This document shows, piece by piece, positions 48,056 to 58,600 of a DNA stretch of 64,000 nucleotides (within the stretch, counting starts at the first letter, position 1; every line of letters starts with the position of its first letter). A program made the translations under genes and the position numbers. This DNA comes from Heliopora coerulea (lineage: Eukaryota > Cnidaria > Anthozoa > Scleralcyonacea > Helioporidae), in NCBI GenBank assembly GCA_030142905.1, contig JASJOG010000011.1:1240001-1304000 (forward strand). Direction: 5' to 3'. Under the pieces are notes generated by a model that was not told where the DNA came from, searched no databases, and saw nothing but the letters and a program-made list of their open reading frames with translations.

Positions 48056-51000
48056 GCATACTTTAATTTTGTTACCCTGACTGACCATATTGGGTATCAA
48101 GGAAAGTCTTTCAGAAACGACAATTGGCATTTGAAGAAACTAACCTTCCTCAACAAAGAATGCAACCAGGAGTCCATAAATTGTGCAAAACCAACATGTT
48201 GACCATACGTTTTACGATAAACCTTGAAAAACGGATGAATAAAAGCCAAAAGTTGTTTACCATAATATAAGTCATGTAACGATTCACAACGTACAGAATA
48301 TCACAAGACATCATAACGCCTCGTAATGTAATGTAGAGTCTCGCGAATTAACAAAACATCCCACGATGTAACGTAAGGTCTGGCCATACAGCATATCGTT
48401 TAACAACGTACAGCGTTGGCATCACGAATCACAACGTAATGTCACGTCTCACGGTGTAACTTACTGTAAGATCTCACAACGTAATGTAACCTCTTGTGAT
48501 GGAACGTAACATCTCAGAACGTCATATAACGTTTCACAGCGTAACGTAAAGTTTCAAAACGTAATGCAACACCTCACAATGTAATGTAACGTCTTGTAAC
48601 GTAACGTAACGTCTCAGAAGGTAAGGTAACATCTCAAAACCTAACGTAACGTCTCAATATAACCCCGTTTACACCGGACCATTTTGGGCACGGCACAGCT
48701 AATTAGCCGTGCCGAGATCTACATATACAGAGGTACTCGGCATGGGTACCAAATTTTAAGAAGTCCGCACAGTTTACACTGAAAATCATTCATGCAGTGC
48801 CCAAAAATAACGGTACCCGTGCCAAAATTTCAGCCGTGCCGTGCCCAAACTGTTAACTGTGTGAACGGGGTTTATGTGACGTAACGTCTGACAAAGTAAT
48901 TCTAACGTCTGACGATGTAATGTAACGTAGCACTGACTTCATCACTAGAGAAGTCAGATGGATTGTTTAAATTTTTTGACAGTCAGCAAACCTTGTTTTT
49001 TATGATTGCATAATGGACAAGTGCATGATTTGTTCCAAATCTTTGCACTGCTTCCTTAGCTACTTTTTCATGGTCAACGTCTTTGAACTTTGACAGGTCT
49101 TCCTTTATCTGCGAGAACATAGCTGGACACTTCATTGCTTTTGCCCAAACACTTCTGTTCTTTTGTGGACAGTTACAGTTCTCGTGATAAAACTCTGAAG
49201 AAGATAGTTGGAGAGCCAGTTACACGCAAGGGCTTGCGCAGTATTCCGGTAATAATTTTAGGGGAAGAGAAAGGAGATTGAAGCACCCCAGGGGATTATA
49301 CATATAAAATGCCATAACTTTGGGTGAAGCAACTACCTGAAGTTTCTTTTCGTATATTTCAGGTAGTTGCTTCACCCAAAGTTATCACATCTTGTTATCC
49401 TCGACTACCTACACTGGCACCCATTGCTCAAGATTATACGTATAACTCTACATAATATCTATATTACCAGGAAAGTAAAAATTTCATTCTTATAGTGTTT
49501 ACAACTCAAACTAGCAGCACATCACACAAGTAAACTGAAGGTTGAGGGTTGAAATCTCAGCCACAGTGCTTCCCCAATAGGGAGTCATCCCTCAGATTAA
49601 ACTGGATAACCATGAAGCATGTGACATTAATTGGTAATGTGGTTGCCAAGGAAAAGTCATAAGTTATAATGCAGGTTTAAGGAGAAAGAAGTGCCATGAG
49701 TGATATATGAATATAATAAAGTATGCAGTGGCAGATCCAAGGGGAGGGTTCAGGGGTTTACCCCCCTTTGAGACAACAAACAATGTGGGGATTCATCCCC
49801 ACAGTCTCTATATTTACATAATAAACTTTATATGCATCTGTTTTCTTTAACAGTGCATCCCATTTAAGTGATAATGGAGCTGCCACTCCTTTAAAAACCT
49901 AGAACAACCAACAGCCTGGTTAACCACCCCCTTCTCATAAACTTGGAACCACACCTGGTCTGGCAACCCCCCCTTCTGTAAAATCCTAGATCCACCCCTA
50001 GTATGACAAACAGTGAAACATGATACAGTTTCCCTGGTATTAAATAATAAGTAATATTTGACTCTTAACTGCATTTAGGAATTGTAGAGACAAACAATCA
50101 AAAAAATCACTGGAAATAAAAGTTTTTTCTCCCTCAAAATCTGAGTGTCTTGCAAGCACACCTCAGGATTAAACCCAGAAGGATTACCCACTCAAGCTTC
50201 TCCACCATACCTCACTAATTTTAGGTAACTCTGATGCCACTAACAGACCCCATGTCAAGAATACAGACCAGGTGTACCCACAGGGGTATATTGTACAGTG
50301 TGGTGTGTTAGAGTAACTGATGTGAGCCAAGTGATACAAAGTGATATACATCATAATTTGTTGCATTTGTATATCACGTACATGTCCACACAACAAGGGC
50401 ATTTTCCTTAATTTTCAATTGTCATAATGCAAACTTTTGATCACACTACATAATTTTATTCATAGACAAAACATTAACTCTTGGACAATGGGACTTATCC
50501 CTGTATCTTCTTCAGTCCTATTTATAGCCTTGGATGGAACCCTAAGAAAATATATGAGACACTTAAACTGCAAAACAATTTAATACCTTTTAAGCTATAT
50601 GGGGATTCTGCAACATGTTCTCCTTTCAGCAAAACATTAACCAGCACTTCAGCTGGACTTTCATAAGCTCGATATAGAACAAGAAAAGAACCATCATGAC
50701 GATCCAAAACTTGGAGCCAGGCTCTTACTCGACTACCTCCTGGTTTAGATAATTGAACATCAAAAGTATGTTCACCAGGTGATTCTTCCAGCCTTTAAAG
50801 CAAAACAAATTAAAAAACAAATAAAATAATCATGAACACCTCCTATAAATCCCATTCCAGGACTCTTAATTACTTTGTAATTTCTTTGTATCTTAACCTT
50901 TTAATTTCTGAAAGTTCCATATCAGAAAGACTTTATATTTTTAATCTGGTTAACTCCATTATTTGGGCCAACAGGAGCCAAAGGGTGAATAACTGTATGT

Positions 51001-52458
51001 GATATACAAAGGTAGTTGAGGCACAGAGTATAGAACTGGTGACCGGGTAATTAGTTTGTGTTCACAAATCACAAGCAAGCCTAGACCTGTATGAAGGTGT
51101 AAATCAGTCATGGGAATCTCCTCTAAGGTTATGTGTCATATCATTAAAAATTCTAAAAATATTCTGAAAAATTCAGGCAAAAATGCTGTTGTTAGGTCTG
51201 GTAAAAAAATTTGTCTAGTAAAGCACAGTACTATAAAAACACCTATGCAACAGCTGCGGGTCTGCATGTTCTTTGTTATAAAATCACTCTTAAGAAACCT
51301 CCGAGATGTTCTGGACTGCTTCTTTGGATTGATCATTGAAGATGTTTTGACATTTACACAAAAGTACAAAAATATCTATTTTCCAGGAGGAGTAAGGCTA
51401 GCTTTTGCAGCCTTGCCCTTGTTCTTCAAAATCCACTGGTGCTTTCCCTAATTAATATCTGGACAAATCAGATGAAATATACTGTCCATTAAATGGTGGT
51501 TGTTAACAAATATCAATGTTTACACTGAAATAAGAATCTTTCAAATGATCAAAAATGCCAATCATTCCTGGAATTTAAACAGTAATGCAGATTAGTTTGT
51601 GGCATCTATCCAATCACAGCCCTACACCTTTACTAGCTCAACCATGCCCCAAATTAGCAGTGCTTTTTGATACTTTGACAGGTCATAAAATGCCAATGTC
51701 TTGGGGAAATGAAACAAAATTAATAAAATATTTTATAGAAATGTAACAACTTTTCTGAAATGAAAAAAAAAAAAAAATTGAGGTGCTTACAGTGTAGGTA
51801 CACTTTATACCAAAAAATTCTAAACTGCACGTATATTCAGGTGGACATGAAAAATCATCTTCTTGACAGAGATGGCAGATGGGCTTGAAAATGGCAATTT
51901 CCTAGAATTTGTACTGGTTGATCTAATGGCACAATTTAAAATCCACTTGATGTCACCCTACCTCAAAAATAAAATGTAATTCAATTTTGCTGATATAATT
52001 TTGTGGGAATGGTAAACTATTATAGTCCTCCCCTTTAAAGTAAAGCAAATTTTTTTCCATGATTAATTATTTAAATTTTACCCGATCAATAATCAGTTAG
52101 CACTTTGAGCATTTAAATTATTTGGTATTTATAATATAGTTAATAATTGACTGGTTGGCTTATTGAGATGTCCGGAATTAAATATTGTTTGTTTCCTTTC
52201 TTTAACTATGCACTCAAACATCAATGGGCACAAACAGTTCAACCGTGAATACAGCGTTTCAGAAATCAACAAAGTCACTTACAATTTGCCATTCTTATCG
52301 GCTGAGTGAATGAAGAAATATCGGGCCGGCAAAACGACATCACTCTCCAAGCCCGGTCCCCATACTTTAGACTTCTTCGCATTAGGTGTGCCTGTCGAGG
52401 AGACAAAAGTTACGCAACATAAAATGACTGCAAACCATGTGAGATGCTTCGGAGACAT
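41204..52458 (-). CDS. POGLUT2: Protein O-glucosyltransferase 2/3 (KDELC), ER lumen, HDEL-ending
   Basis: ER-luminal GT90 (CAP10) enzyme adding glucose to Ser of EGF repeats of Notch-type and fibrillin-type proteins. Exons in gene order: 52458-52283, 50792-50587, 49194-48992, 48222-48145, 47531-47365, 46540-46303, 45278-45069, 44201-44112, 42197-42087, 41224-41204. Every phase joins, giving 499 residues (human POGLUT2 502). Residues 1-21 are a signal peptide ([18 protein letters not shown]). Residues about 28-127 form the filamin-type domain ([33 protein letters not shown]). The GT90 domain spans about 128-440: [63 protein letters not shown] (302-311), [25 protein letters not shown], and the short exon ending [10 protein letters not shown]. 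The last coding exon is 21 nt and supplies KKHDEL plus stop, the ER retrieval signal. Human POGLUT2 ends KDEL. The two vertebrate paralogues (POGLUT2 and POGLUT3) cannot be told apart here. Confidence 0.95.
41395..41550. repeat. AT-rich palindromic stretch (TATAGTATAGTTACTGG)
   Basis: Repeated ATAGTATAGTTACTGGTATA and its complement make several overlapping short palindromes in the last intron of POGLUT2. Simple expansion is the likely origin. Confidence 0.7.
41845..41900 (+). repeat. Second copy of the dispersed repeat at 21925-21985
   Basis: ACTCTGGTTAACGCCAGACA then TCGTCAAAGGGGGAGCCCCC. It lies in the last intron of POGLUT2. Confidence 0.6.
42437..42660. mobile_element. Putative hAT-like MITE (GGCGTCGC ... 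GCAACGCCACTG)
   Basis: The left end near ATAGGCGTCGCGAGGGGGG and right end AGCAACGCCACTG are imperfect complements with G/C-runs inside, resembling other CAGTGGCG-ended elements in the window. Boundaries approximate. Confidence 0.45.
43080..43460 (+). pseudogene. Possible Crypton/KIAA1958-type recombinase fragment (broken)
   Basis: [19 protein letters not shown] followed by W..R.W.ELA resembles the N-terminal helices of KIAA1958/ZMYM-type tyrosine recombinase-derived proteins common in cnidarians. A stop at 43314-43316 and a shift to another frame ([19 protein letters not shown], then [12 protein letters not shown]) break it. Identification is from memory and weak. It lies in a POGLUT2 intron. 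Confidence 0.35.
44586..44774. mobile_element. hAT-like MITE, TIR CAGTGGCGTAACGGA
   Basis: CAGTGGCGTAACGGA (44586-44600) and TCCGTTACGCCACTG (44760-44774) are exact 15-bp inverted repeats. The interior also pairs partly (GGGCCCCCGACC against GGGGGTGACAGGGCCCCCCG). No ORF. Confidence 0.88.
47890..48008 (-). mobile_element. tRNA-derived SINE copy
   Basis: The minus strand begins GGTACCTCAGTGGTTAGAGC (A box) and has GCGGGTTCGATCTCTG (B box), then a body reading toward TTCATC. The same family is repeated at 62340-62830. An (AT)n tract at 48009-48051 lies beside it. It is in a POGLUT2 intron. Confidence 0.75.
48009..48051. repeat. (AT)n microsatellite
   Basis: About 21 AT units directly abutting the A-box end of the SINE. 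Confidence 0.97.
48290..48950. repeat. Degenerate ~20-bp satellite (CTCACAACGTAATGTAACGT), split by a MITE
   Basis: Many diverged units of ACGTAATGTAACGTCTCACA fill the POGLUT2 intron between exons 48222 and 48992. Units are present on both sides of a MITE occupying 48661-48873. Confidence 0.88.
48661..48873. mobile_element. MITE with AACCCCGTTTACAC ends, inserted in satellite
   Basis: Starts AACCCCGTTTACACCGG and ends GTGTGAACGGGGTTTA. Internal pairs CACGGCACAGC / GCCGTGCCGTGCCC and GGTACC / GGTACC extend the palindrome. The satellite units on each side show it inserted after the array formed. Confidence 0.85.
49314..49385. ncRNA. Perfect 28-bp hairpin in POGLUT2 intron 2
   Basis: Arms 49314-49341 and 49358-49385 are exact reverse complements, 16-nt loop. 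Size fits a small-RNA precursor or a miniature fold-back element. Because it is palindromic, either strand would fold. No terminal motif of a known element was recognised. Confidence 0.8.
49726..50001. mobile_element. hAT-like MITE (CAGTGGCAGATCCA ... TAGATCCACCCCTAG)
   Basis: The left end CAGTGGCAGATCCAAGGGG and right end CCTAGATCCACCCCTAG are imperfect complements, with G-rich left and C-rich right interiors (GGTTTACCCCCC, AACCCCCCCTTC). Same type as 36322-36750. It lies in POGLUT2 intron 2. Confidence 0.7.
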
Positions 52459-52639
52459 TCTTTTACGGTCAGTGTCTCATCTCCTTGACGTGTCGCCCAG
52501 TCACAACGGGTGGTGAGGAGTTAGAGAGGGAAGAGAAGGATAATAAGGACATGGAGTAGGATAAAATAGGGAAAGGGATGGTCATGGAGGGATGTATTGC
52601 ATAACCCAACGGCAGGTCAGGACCTCTGTCGGATCAGAA
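52459..52639. promoter_or_regulatory. Divergent intergenic promoter region of POGLUT2 and MARCHF6
   Basis: Only 181 bp separate the two opposed start codons, so this stretch plus both 5' UTRs must hold both promoters. No TATA box is obvious. The right part is purine-rich on the plus strand. A TGACGTG motif lies on the POGLUT2 side. Both products are ER proteins, which suits shared control; that is inference. Confidence 0.75.
52486..52492 (+). promoter_or_regulatory. UPRE/CRE-like TGACGTG motif
   Basis: TGACGTG is the core recognised by ATF6/XBP1 (unfolded-protein response) and overlaps the CREB/ATF half-site TGACG. It sits 28 bp upstream of the POGLUT2 start codon and 148 bp upstream of the MARCHF6 start. 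A 7-mer can occur by chance; the placement between two ER genes is what makes it notable. Confidence 0.4.
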
Positions 52640-55600
52640 ATGGAGGAACCGAAAGAGGATGGTACGTAATTTATGGCTTTAATTTGTGTTGATTTGTTAC
52701 CTTTTCATCAAATAGACTCCAGTGGGTTTACAATTCGTATCCGTAAATTATAATGTAGGCTTCAAGGGTTGAAACAGTCGAAAATAATATGAGTCTTTGC
52801 CAGATTTACGGGTCAATTTCCAGACTTGCATTGGCCTGTTGTTTATTATTAACAATGTCTTTAACTGAAAACTGTTTCGTGTTTTCCAGATATATGTCGA
52901 GTGTGTCGGGCCGAAGGAACGAAGGAGAAACCGCTATATCACCCTTGTATTTGTACGGGCAGCATAAAATATATTCATCAAGAATGGTGAGGAATTAAGA
53001 GTGTCGCTTGAAATATCGTGCGGATGTGGATTGTTTTTATATACAGTAGAATGAGTACACAATAACTGATGAGCATAATGGTATTATCATTAATTATTAT
53101 TGAGCTACATATTTCATTCTTAGAAAAAGTTTACACGGGTGAATAATGTCTGTAAAATTGTTGTTGGTGCACTTTTGAAACTTACGTTTACCTGTACTCA
53201 ATCACTACTGCAGGAATTACATAATATACCGGTAATTGTAATTTTATCATGTGACAATTTCATTAATGTACTTTGACTTTCTTTGTTCATAAGTAGTTTT
53301 TTTCTCATGGTCTTTGAATTATTATCAGTTTATTCTTTTGATGCACATTTTTTTGTATCACTGTTTTTTATAATTATACAGTAGCATAAATATTAATTGA
53401 GGTCAATGGGGAGTCTGCTTTGTTTAACTCATTAAGGGGCAGAACTAATCTTTTTGACAAGTAAAATTGTCTGTTGTTACCCAAAGTAAAATACTAAAGT
53501 GTGCCCTTGCCTCTTAATAGGTTATTAATTTAATTTTATTTTGATATTTTTGGCTGATAAAGGCCTGAAAATGAGGAAATACTGGATTGGTGTCTACAGT
53601 TTTGACTTCTGTGGCTCTGCAGGTCTTACTAAATGAAGATACAAGTCCAAATTAATTTCAGCTGGCTTATAAATGACTGGAAATTAGGAAAAAAATAGTT
53701 AATGTGCCAGTATATGTCATTTTAAAAATTTCTTACAGTGTTATGTTACACCTGAGGCTTTAATTATCCTCTTTTGCTACTATCTGGTAAGAGATGAAAA
53801 ACTGTTTGGGCAGGCATGAGTCCTTTACAAACTCCTTTGTTATTTTTGTTTAATTGTTTGTTGAAGAATTCAGTTCACTGAATGAGGAATTGGACTGGAA
53901 TTTGAGATGGAATTGCAGCATCTTGACAGCAAATGTTGCTGGTGTGATAATATAATTCAAGACCAGCCACAGTGTCTTTTTAAATATTTGGGCAAACTGC
54001 CTGGCTAGCATGTTTTAAATCCCAAGGTCTAACTCTGCATTGTATAGATTCACATCTCTGAAAATACAAGGAAACTTCATTAACATATGACAAGATTCTA
54101 GAACCATGAGTCATACTTAAAATACAGTTGAATTGTATTTTTGGTTACACAGGACCAGATATCATTTATTTAGTCTTATATCTTGGGAGGAAAGCTCAAC
54201 TGTTGAACAATTTAGCTTTGTGTTACTACAAAGTATTATTGGCCATAATGTGTACTTATTGTGTATTATTTTATTCTTTACAATCAAATTTTTTTATATT
54301 AATTTTCAGTTTGGTCCAATGGTTAAAACATAGTAAAAAAGAGTGAGTAGTAAAACTCATTTCACTTGTGTTATTTTTGTTTTCAATCTATATGATTTTC
54401 AACATACCTTTTTGTTTGTTTTGAGCAGTAATTACTGCACGCTCTCCTTGTTTCAGGTATTGTGAATTATGTACTCACCGCTTCACCTTCAAACCAAGTA
54501 AGTAACATCCACCAGTAATTATTTTGCATTTACCTGTAGTACACCATAAATATTTTCTTTGTTTCCACTGAACAATGGAAACAGAAACAAAAGTGTCGGC
54601 TTGGGAAAACCAAATGGGAATGCGAATATTAGCTCAGTAGACAAGTGTTTCTGATACCTTTGAGCTTTTCAAGATTTTTTTTTTGTGTGACTGAACATGC
54701 CAATGTAGGACCTGAGTCAAGTTCTCCTTATTTTATACTTATGTGTAGGGCACTCTGAAGATGCTGGCAATGAGTTCTGTAAACATGATAGAAAAATACC
54801 TGTGGGCTCATTGGTTGTAATGAAATTATTCTGAAGAAGGGTGCATTTTAGATTGTTATTCTGGCTTATACAGTACTAGACAATTCTATCCTGCAGTGAT
54901 GGGATATCTGCCCATTAATAGGTTATTATTATTTGAACCATGGATTTGATTCATGCATGCAAATACTAGTGAATTATTTGTGGGTAATTGTTAATTTTTT
55001 TTCCAGTGTCTATTCAAAATTTTATATTCCATATCATCACAAACACTATAGATGTACATTTACAAAGCATCATTATTTATTTTTTTTACCATTTGTATTC
55101 CAGTCTATGCTCCAGATATGCCAACCAGACTGCCTGTTACAGATTTTGTTGGTGGCCTAATGAGAACCATCCTACAAGCTGTTCGTTTCTGGTTTCACTA
55201 CATATTGGTAGCCTTTGCATGGCTTGGTGTTGTACCTTTGACAGCATGTAAGTTGCATAGAATACTTGGCAATAATTTGTCACAGACTAATCAACAAAAG
55301 ATGAATGCTTAATCTGTCATATGTAATGTATCAATATTTTTCCTACTAAAAAATGAACCATTAGTTTAATATGGTAGCATGATATTCAATCTGAGTTAGA
55401 TCTGCCTGTCATTATACATGCAACTTCACAATATAGCTCAGGGAGGAGGTTAAAGGGTGATTGCTCCATCCACTGACCCCAAGAATAAAACTTGTTGTGT
55501 GAGATGAGTGATTGTAAAAGACCTAGTAGATGAATGTTAAAAAAAAAACCCTTTCTATTCCTAACGTAAATTTGAAAATTTTTTTCCACATAATATCCAG

Positions 55601-58600
55601 TAATTTTATCAAGCAAAAGAGGATATCTGGGGTTTAAAGGCTTAAAATATCTTTAAATTAACCCTTTCATCTTCATGGTCAGCCTACAGAATTGTCTTCC
55701 AGCTGAAACCAGGTGATTTTGTTTATGAGATGCCGATCCCTAGGTTTTAAAGAGTCAACGTTTTTCCAGTTCCTACTAGTAGTTCATTGTCATCCACTTT
55801 GTGCTGTGTTAATGCAACTGAACAAGTCATGACCATACAGTGTATTCTGTATTATGGGTGAAAAATGCCAATCATATCATCAGTAACATGTGCCCATCAT
55901 AACATTACATCTACTGTATGTGGATTATTACTTCACGCTACTCCTTTTCAAACACTTTAGATCGTATATACAGATGCCTATTTGCAGGAACTATGAATTC
56001 TCTATTGACCCTCCCACTTGACATGCTGTCCCTGTAAGTATAAACTGTTATGGTGTGCATTCTATATCTCAAGTCTTGGACAATATGCATAGGGACTGGC
56101 ATGCAAAAACTAAAAAACAAGTCTCTAAATCCAAACTTAGAACTGGTAAAGCTATACAGTATGCATTCCTGTCCTCTTGTTTAACATTATAACTTGTTCC
56201 TTAAGTATTACAAAATAACATTGACTAAGATTTAGGAGGGGCATGTAAGTTAACAGTTAACTAATTCATGATAAAGTCAGCTTTGAGGAAATTGTCCAAA
56301 CAGTTTTGTCTGAGATTGTAGCATAAGATATTCAGGCAACTAAGAGTCGTTTACTTCATTATAATTATCAAAACATCGAGAAATATGACCAATGTAAATT
56401 ATCTTTGTGTTTGATATGATGTCAAGATATTATAAGTTTGTGATTTCCTATGCTGCATTTGTCAAATTGTTGATAAGCTTGAGTGGTAAATTAAGAAGAG
56501 TTTTTCCTCCAGGGAAGTCAAGGTGCAGTTAAGAAACAAAACTATTATTTGTAAATTTTCAGAAAACTTTTTCCTAGTCAATAAATTAATGGAGGAATTA
56601 ACCAAACATTTGTTCAAGTGGGTGCAAAGAAACAATTCAAGTGTTTAATACGACACGTGCTTTCACTTTTTTAGTGATAATCTCTTCTCAGACTGTATAA
56701 AAGGTTGTTTTGTGGTTGCATGCACTCTATGTGCTTTCATAAGTCTTGTTTGGCTTCGTGAACAAATAGTCATGAATGGAGGACCAGCCTGGCTTGAACC
56801 TCAAGACGATAATGCACAGGCTAATGAATTAGGTGAAAATCATGCAAATGGTGGTGGCCAGCAAGAGGTGAGTAATAAAGTACATAACAGATAAACAACT
56901 TTAAGAAGAGTCTTCATGCTGCATTATTTTGTGATTGGACTCTGGGAACTTGCAAGTGTTTTTTAGGGATTGTAGTATTTTGGCATGATATTCCTCTAAG
57001 GCAGTAAATCCCAGTCTTTTGCTTCCCAGGGACACCTTCACTGATTTTAAAAAACTCAGTGGACCCCCTTCCCAACTGAAATTGCAGCTTCACCAGTTTC
57101 ATTGGTTTATTGCTTAAAATCTCTCCTCAAAAGATGCATTCAGGTTTGCTTTGCTCAGTTCGGCATGGAATAAAACCAAATTTTAAGCACTCAATATTGT
57201 ATCCTGGTAGTTTAATCTTCCCAGTGACAGATCATTTCGAACTCATGATTAATTTATGGACAGATAAATGCTGGAGAACTTTTCTTGTATGAACAAAGCT
57301 CGGGGTGAACAGGCGAAGCGTGGTTGCATGTAACATGAGATGAATGTGACCTGTTAAAACCTCAAAATTATGAGTTCTTATGTTACACTTACACCCTTTA
57401 GAATTTGCAATATTGACTGGTAGTTTGCAATAAAAAATAGTTGAACCAATATTGCAGGTAGTCATTTGCCAAAAAAATAGTTACTTTCTGCAGACCCTGT
57501 CCCTTTTGTGCGGACCCCTGGCAGACCCTTTAGTCTTGGTGGACCACCAAAAATTGTTTGTGGACCCCTTGGGGGTCCACAGACCCCAGGTTGGGAACCA
57601 CTGCTCTAGGGCACTTGTGTAAACCTTGTAAGCATATAGGGTGTATGTTTCAGGAATAGTATACATAATGATATATAATGACAGTTATTCCAACAAACCA
57701 GAATGTACATCATCGTACCCTCGTCAAGCAAGTTAGTTTTTAGGTTGAAATCAAATTGCACGTTCCATTAAATAAGAACCCTTTTTGTTGGTTCAAAGTC
57801 TGAAATTTGACTAATCCATCATACTCATCACAGCTGGTATTAATGGGATTTATATATTTGTTGAATAAGTGCAAGTATTGTGTGGAAGTTTTTGGCTGGA
57901 AAATGCCATGCAACCTTTATCATCTTTTTATTAACATATGTAGGTTCAGCTTGCTGTGGAGAATGAGGCTGGTGACAATGTAAATGCACCAGCAGGTGAT
58001 GGAGCCCAAGTTGGCAATGAAGGAGGAGCACAAGCAAATGGACAAGAAGGTAATTGCCAAAAGTTTCAGCAGAATTTTTTCTAAGACTTCATGTAAAAGT
58101 TAGCTTTTGCTATAGTATGTCTGGACAGTTTAATTCCCAAATGCTTCATTTGTTTTCCTGTATAACTGTGAATTAAGACAGAAGTCCCATGGTAGATTTT
58201 CTGTATTTGTGTCCCTGTAACCTTTGCAAGCTACATCAGATTCTGTATATGGTCATCTGTAGTAGTAACTAACCTTAAGACATAAGTACATTTGTTTTTC
58301 CCTAGAAGAAAATAACTGGAATCCAGTTGAATGGGAAAGAGCAGCAGAAGAACTAACTTGGGAAAGAGTGAGTTTAGCAGCCAATAGAACTATTTGTTTT
58401 TATAAGAATTAAAATCAAGGATGACTAAAAAAGTATGACCTTGCTTCAAAGGGTGAGTTCCAGGAATGTAATTAACCCATTTTTATTGGAGTTGTCCAGC
58501 TTAATTTCCCCAATTATTTTATCCATTCAAAAGTTGCCTGAATTTAATTTGATAGATATTCACACCTTATGTGGTATAACATCACTTCCTCAGCCTATTT

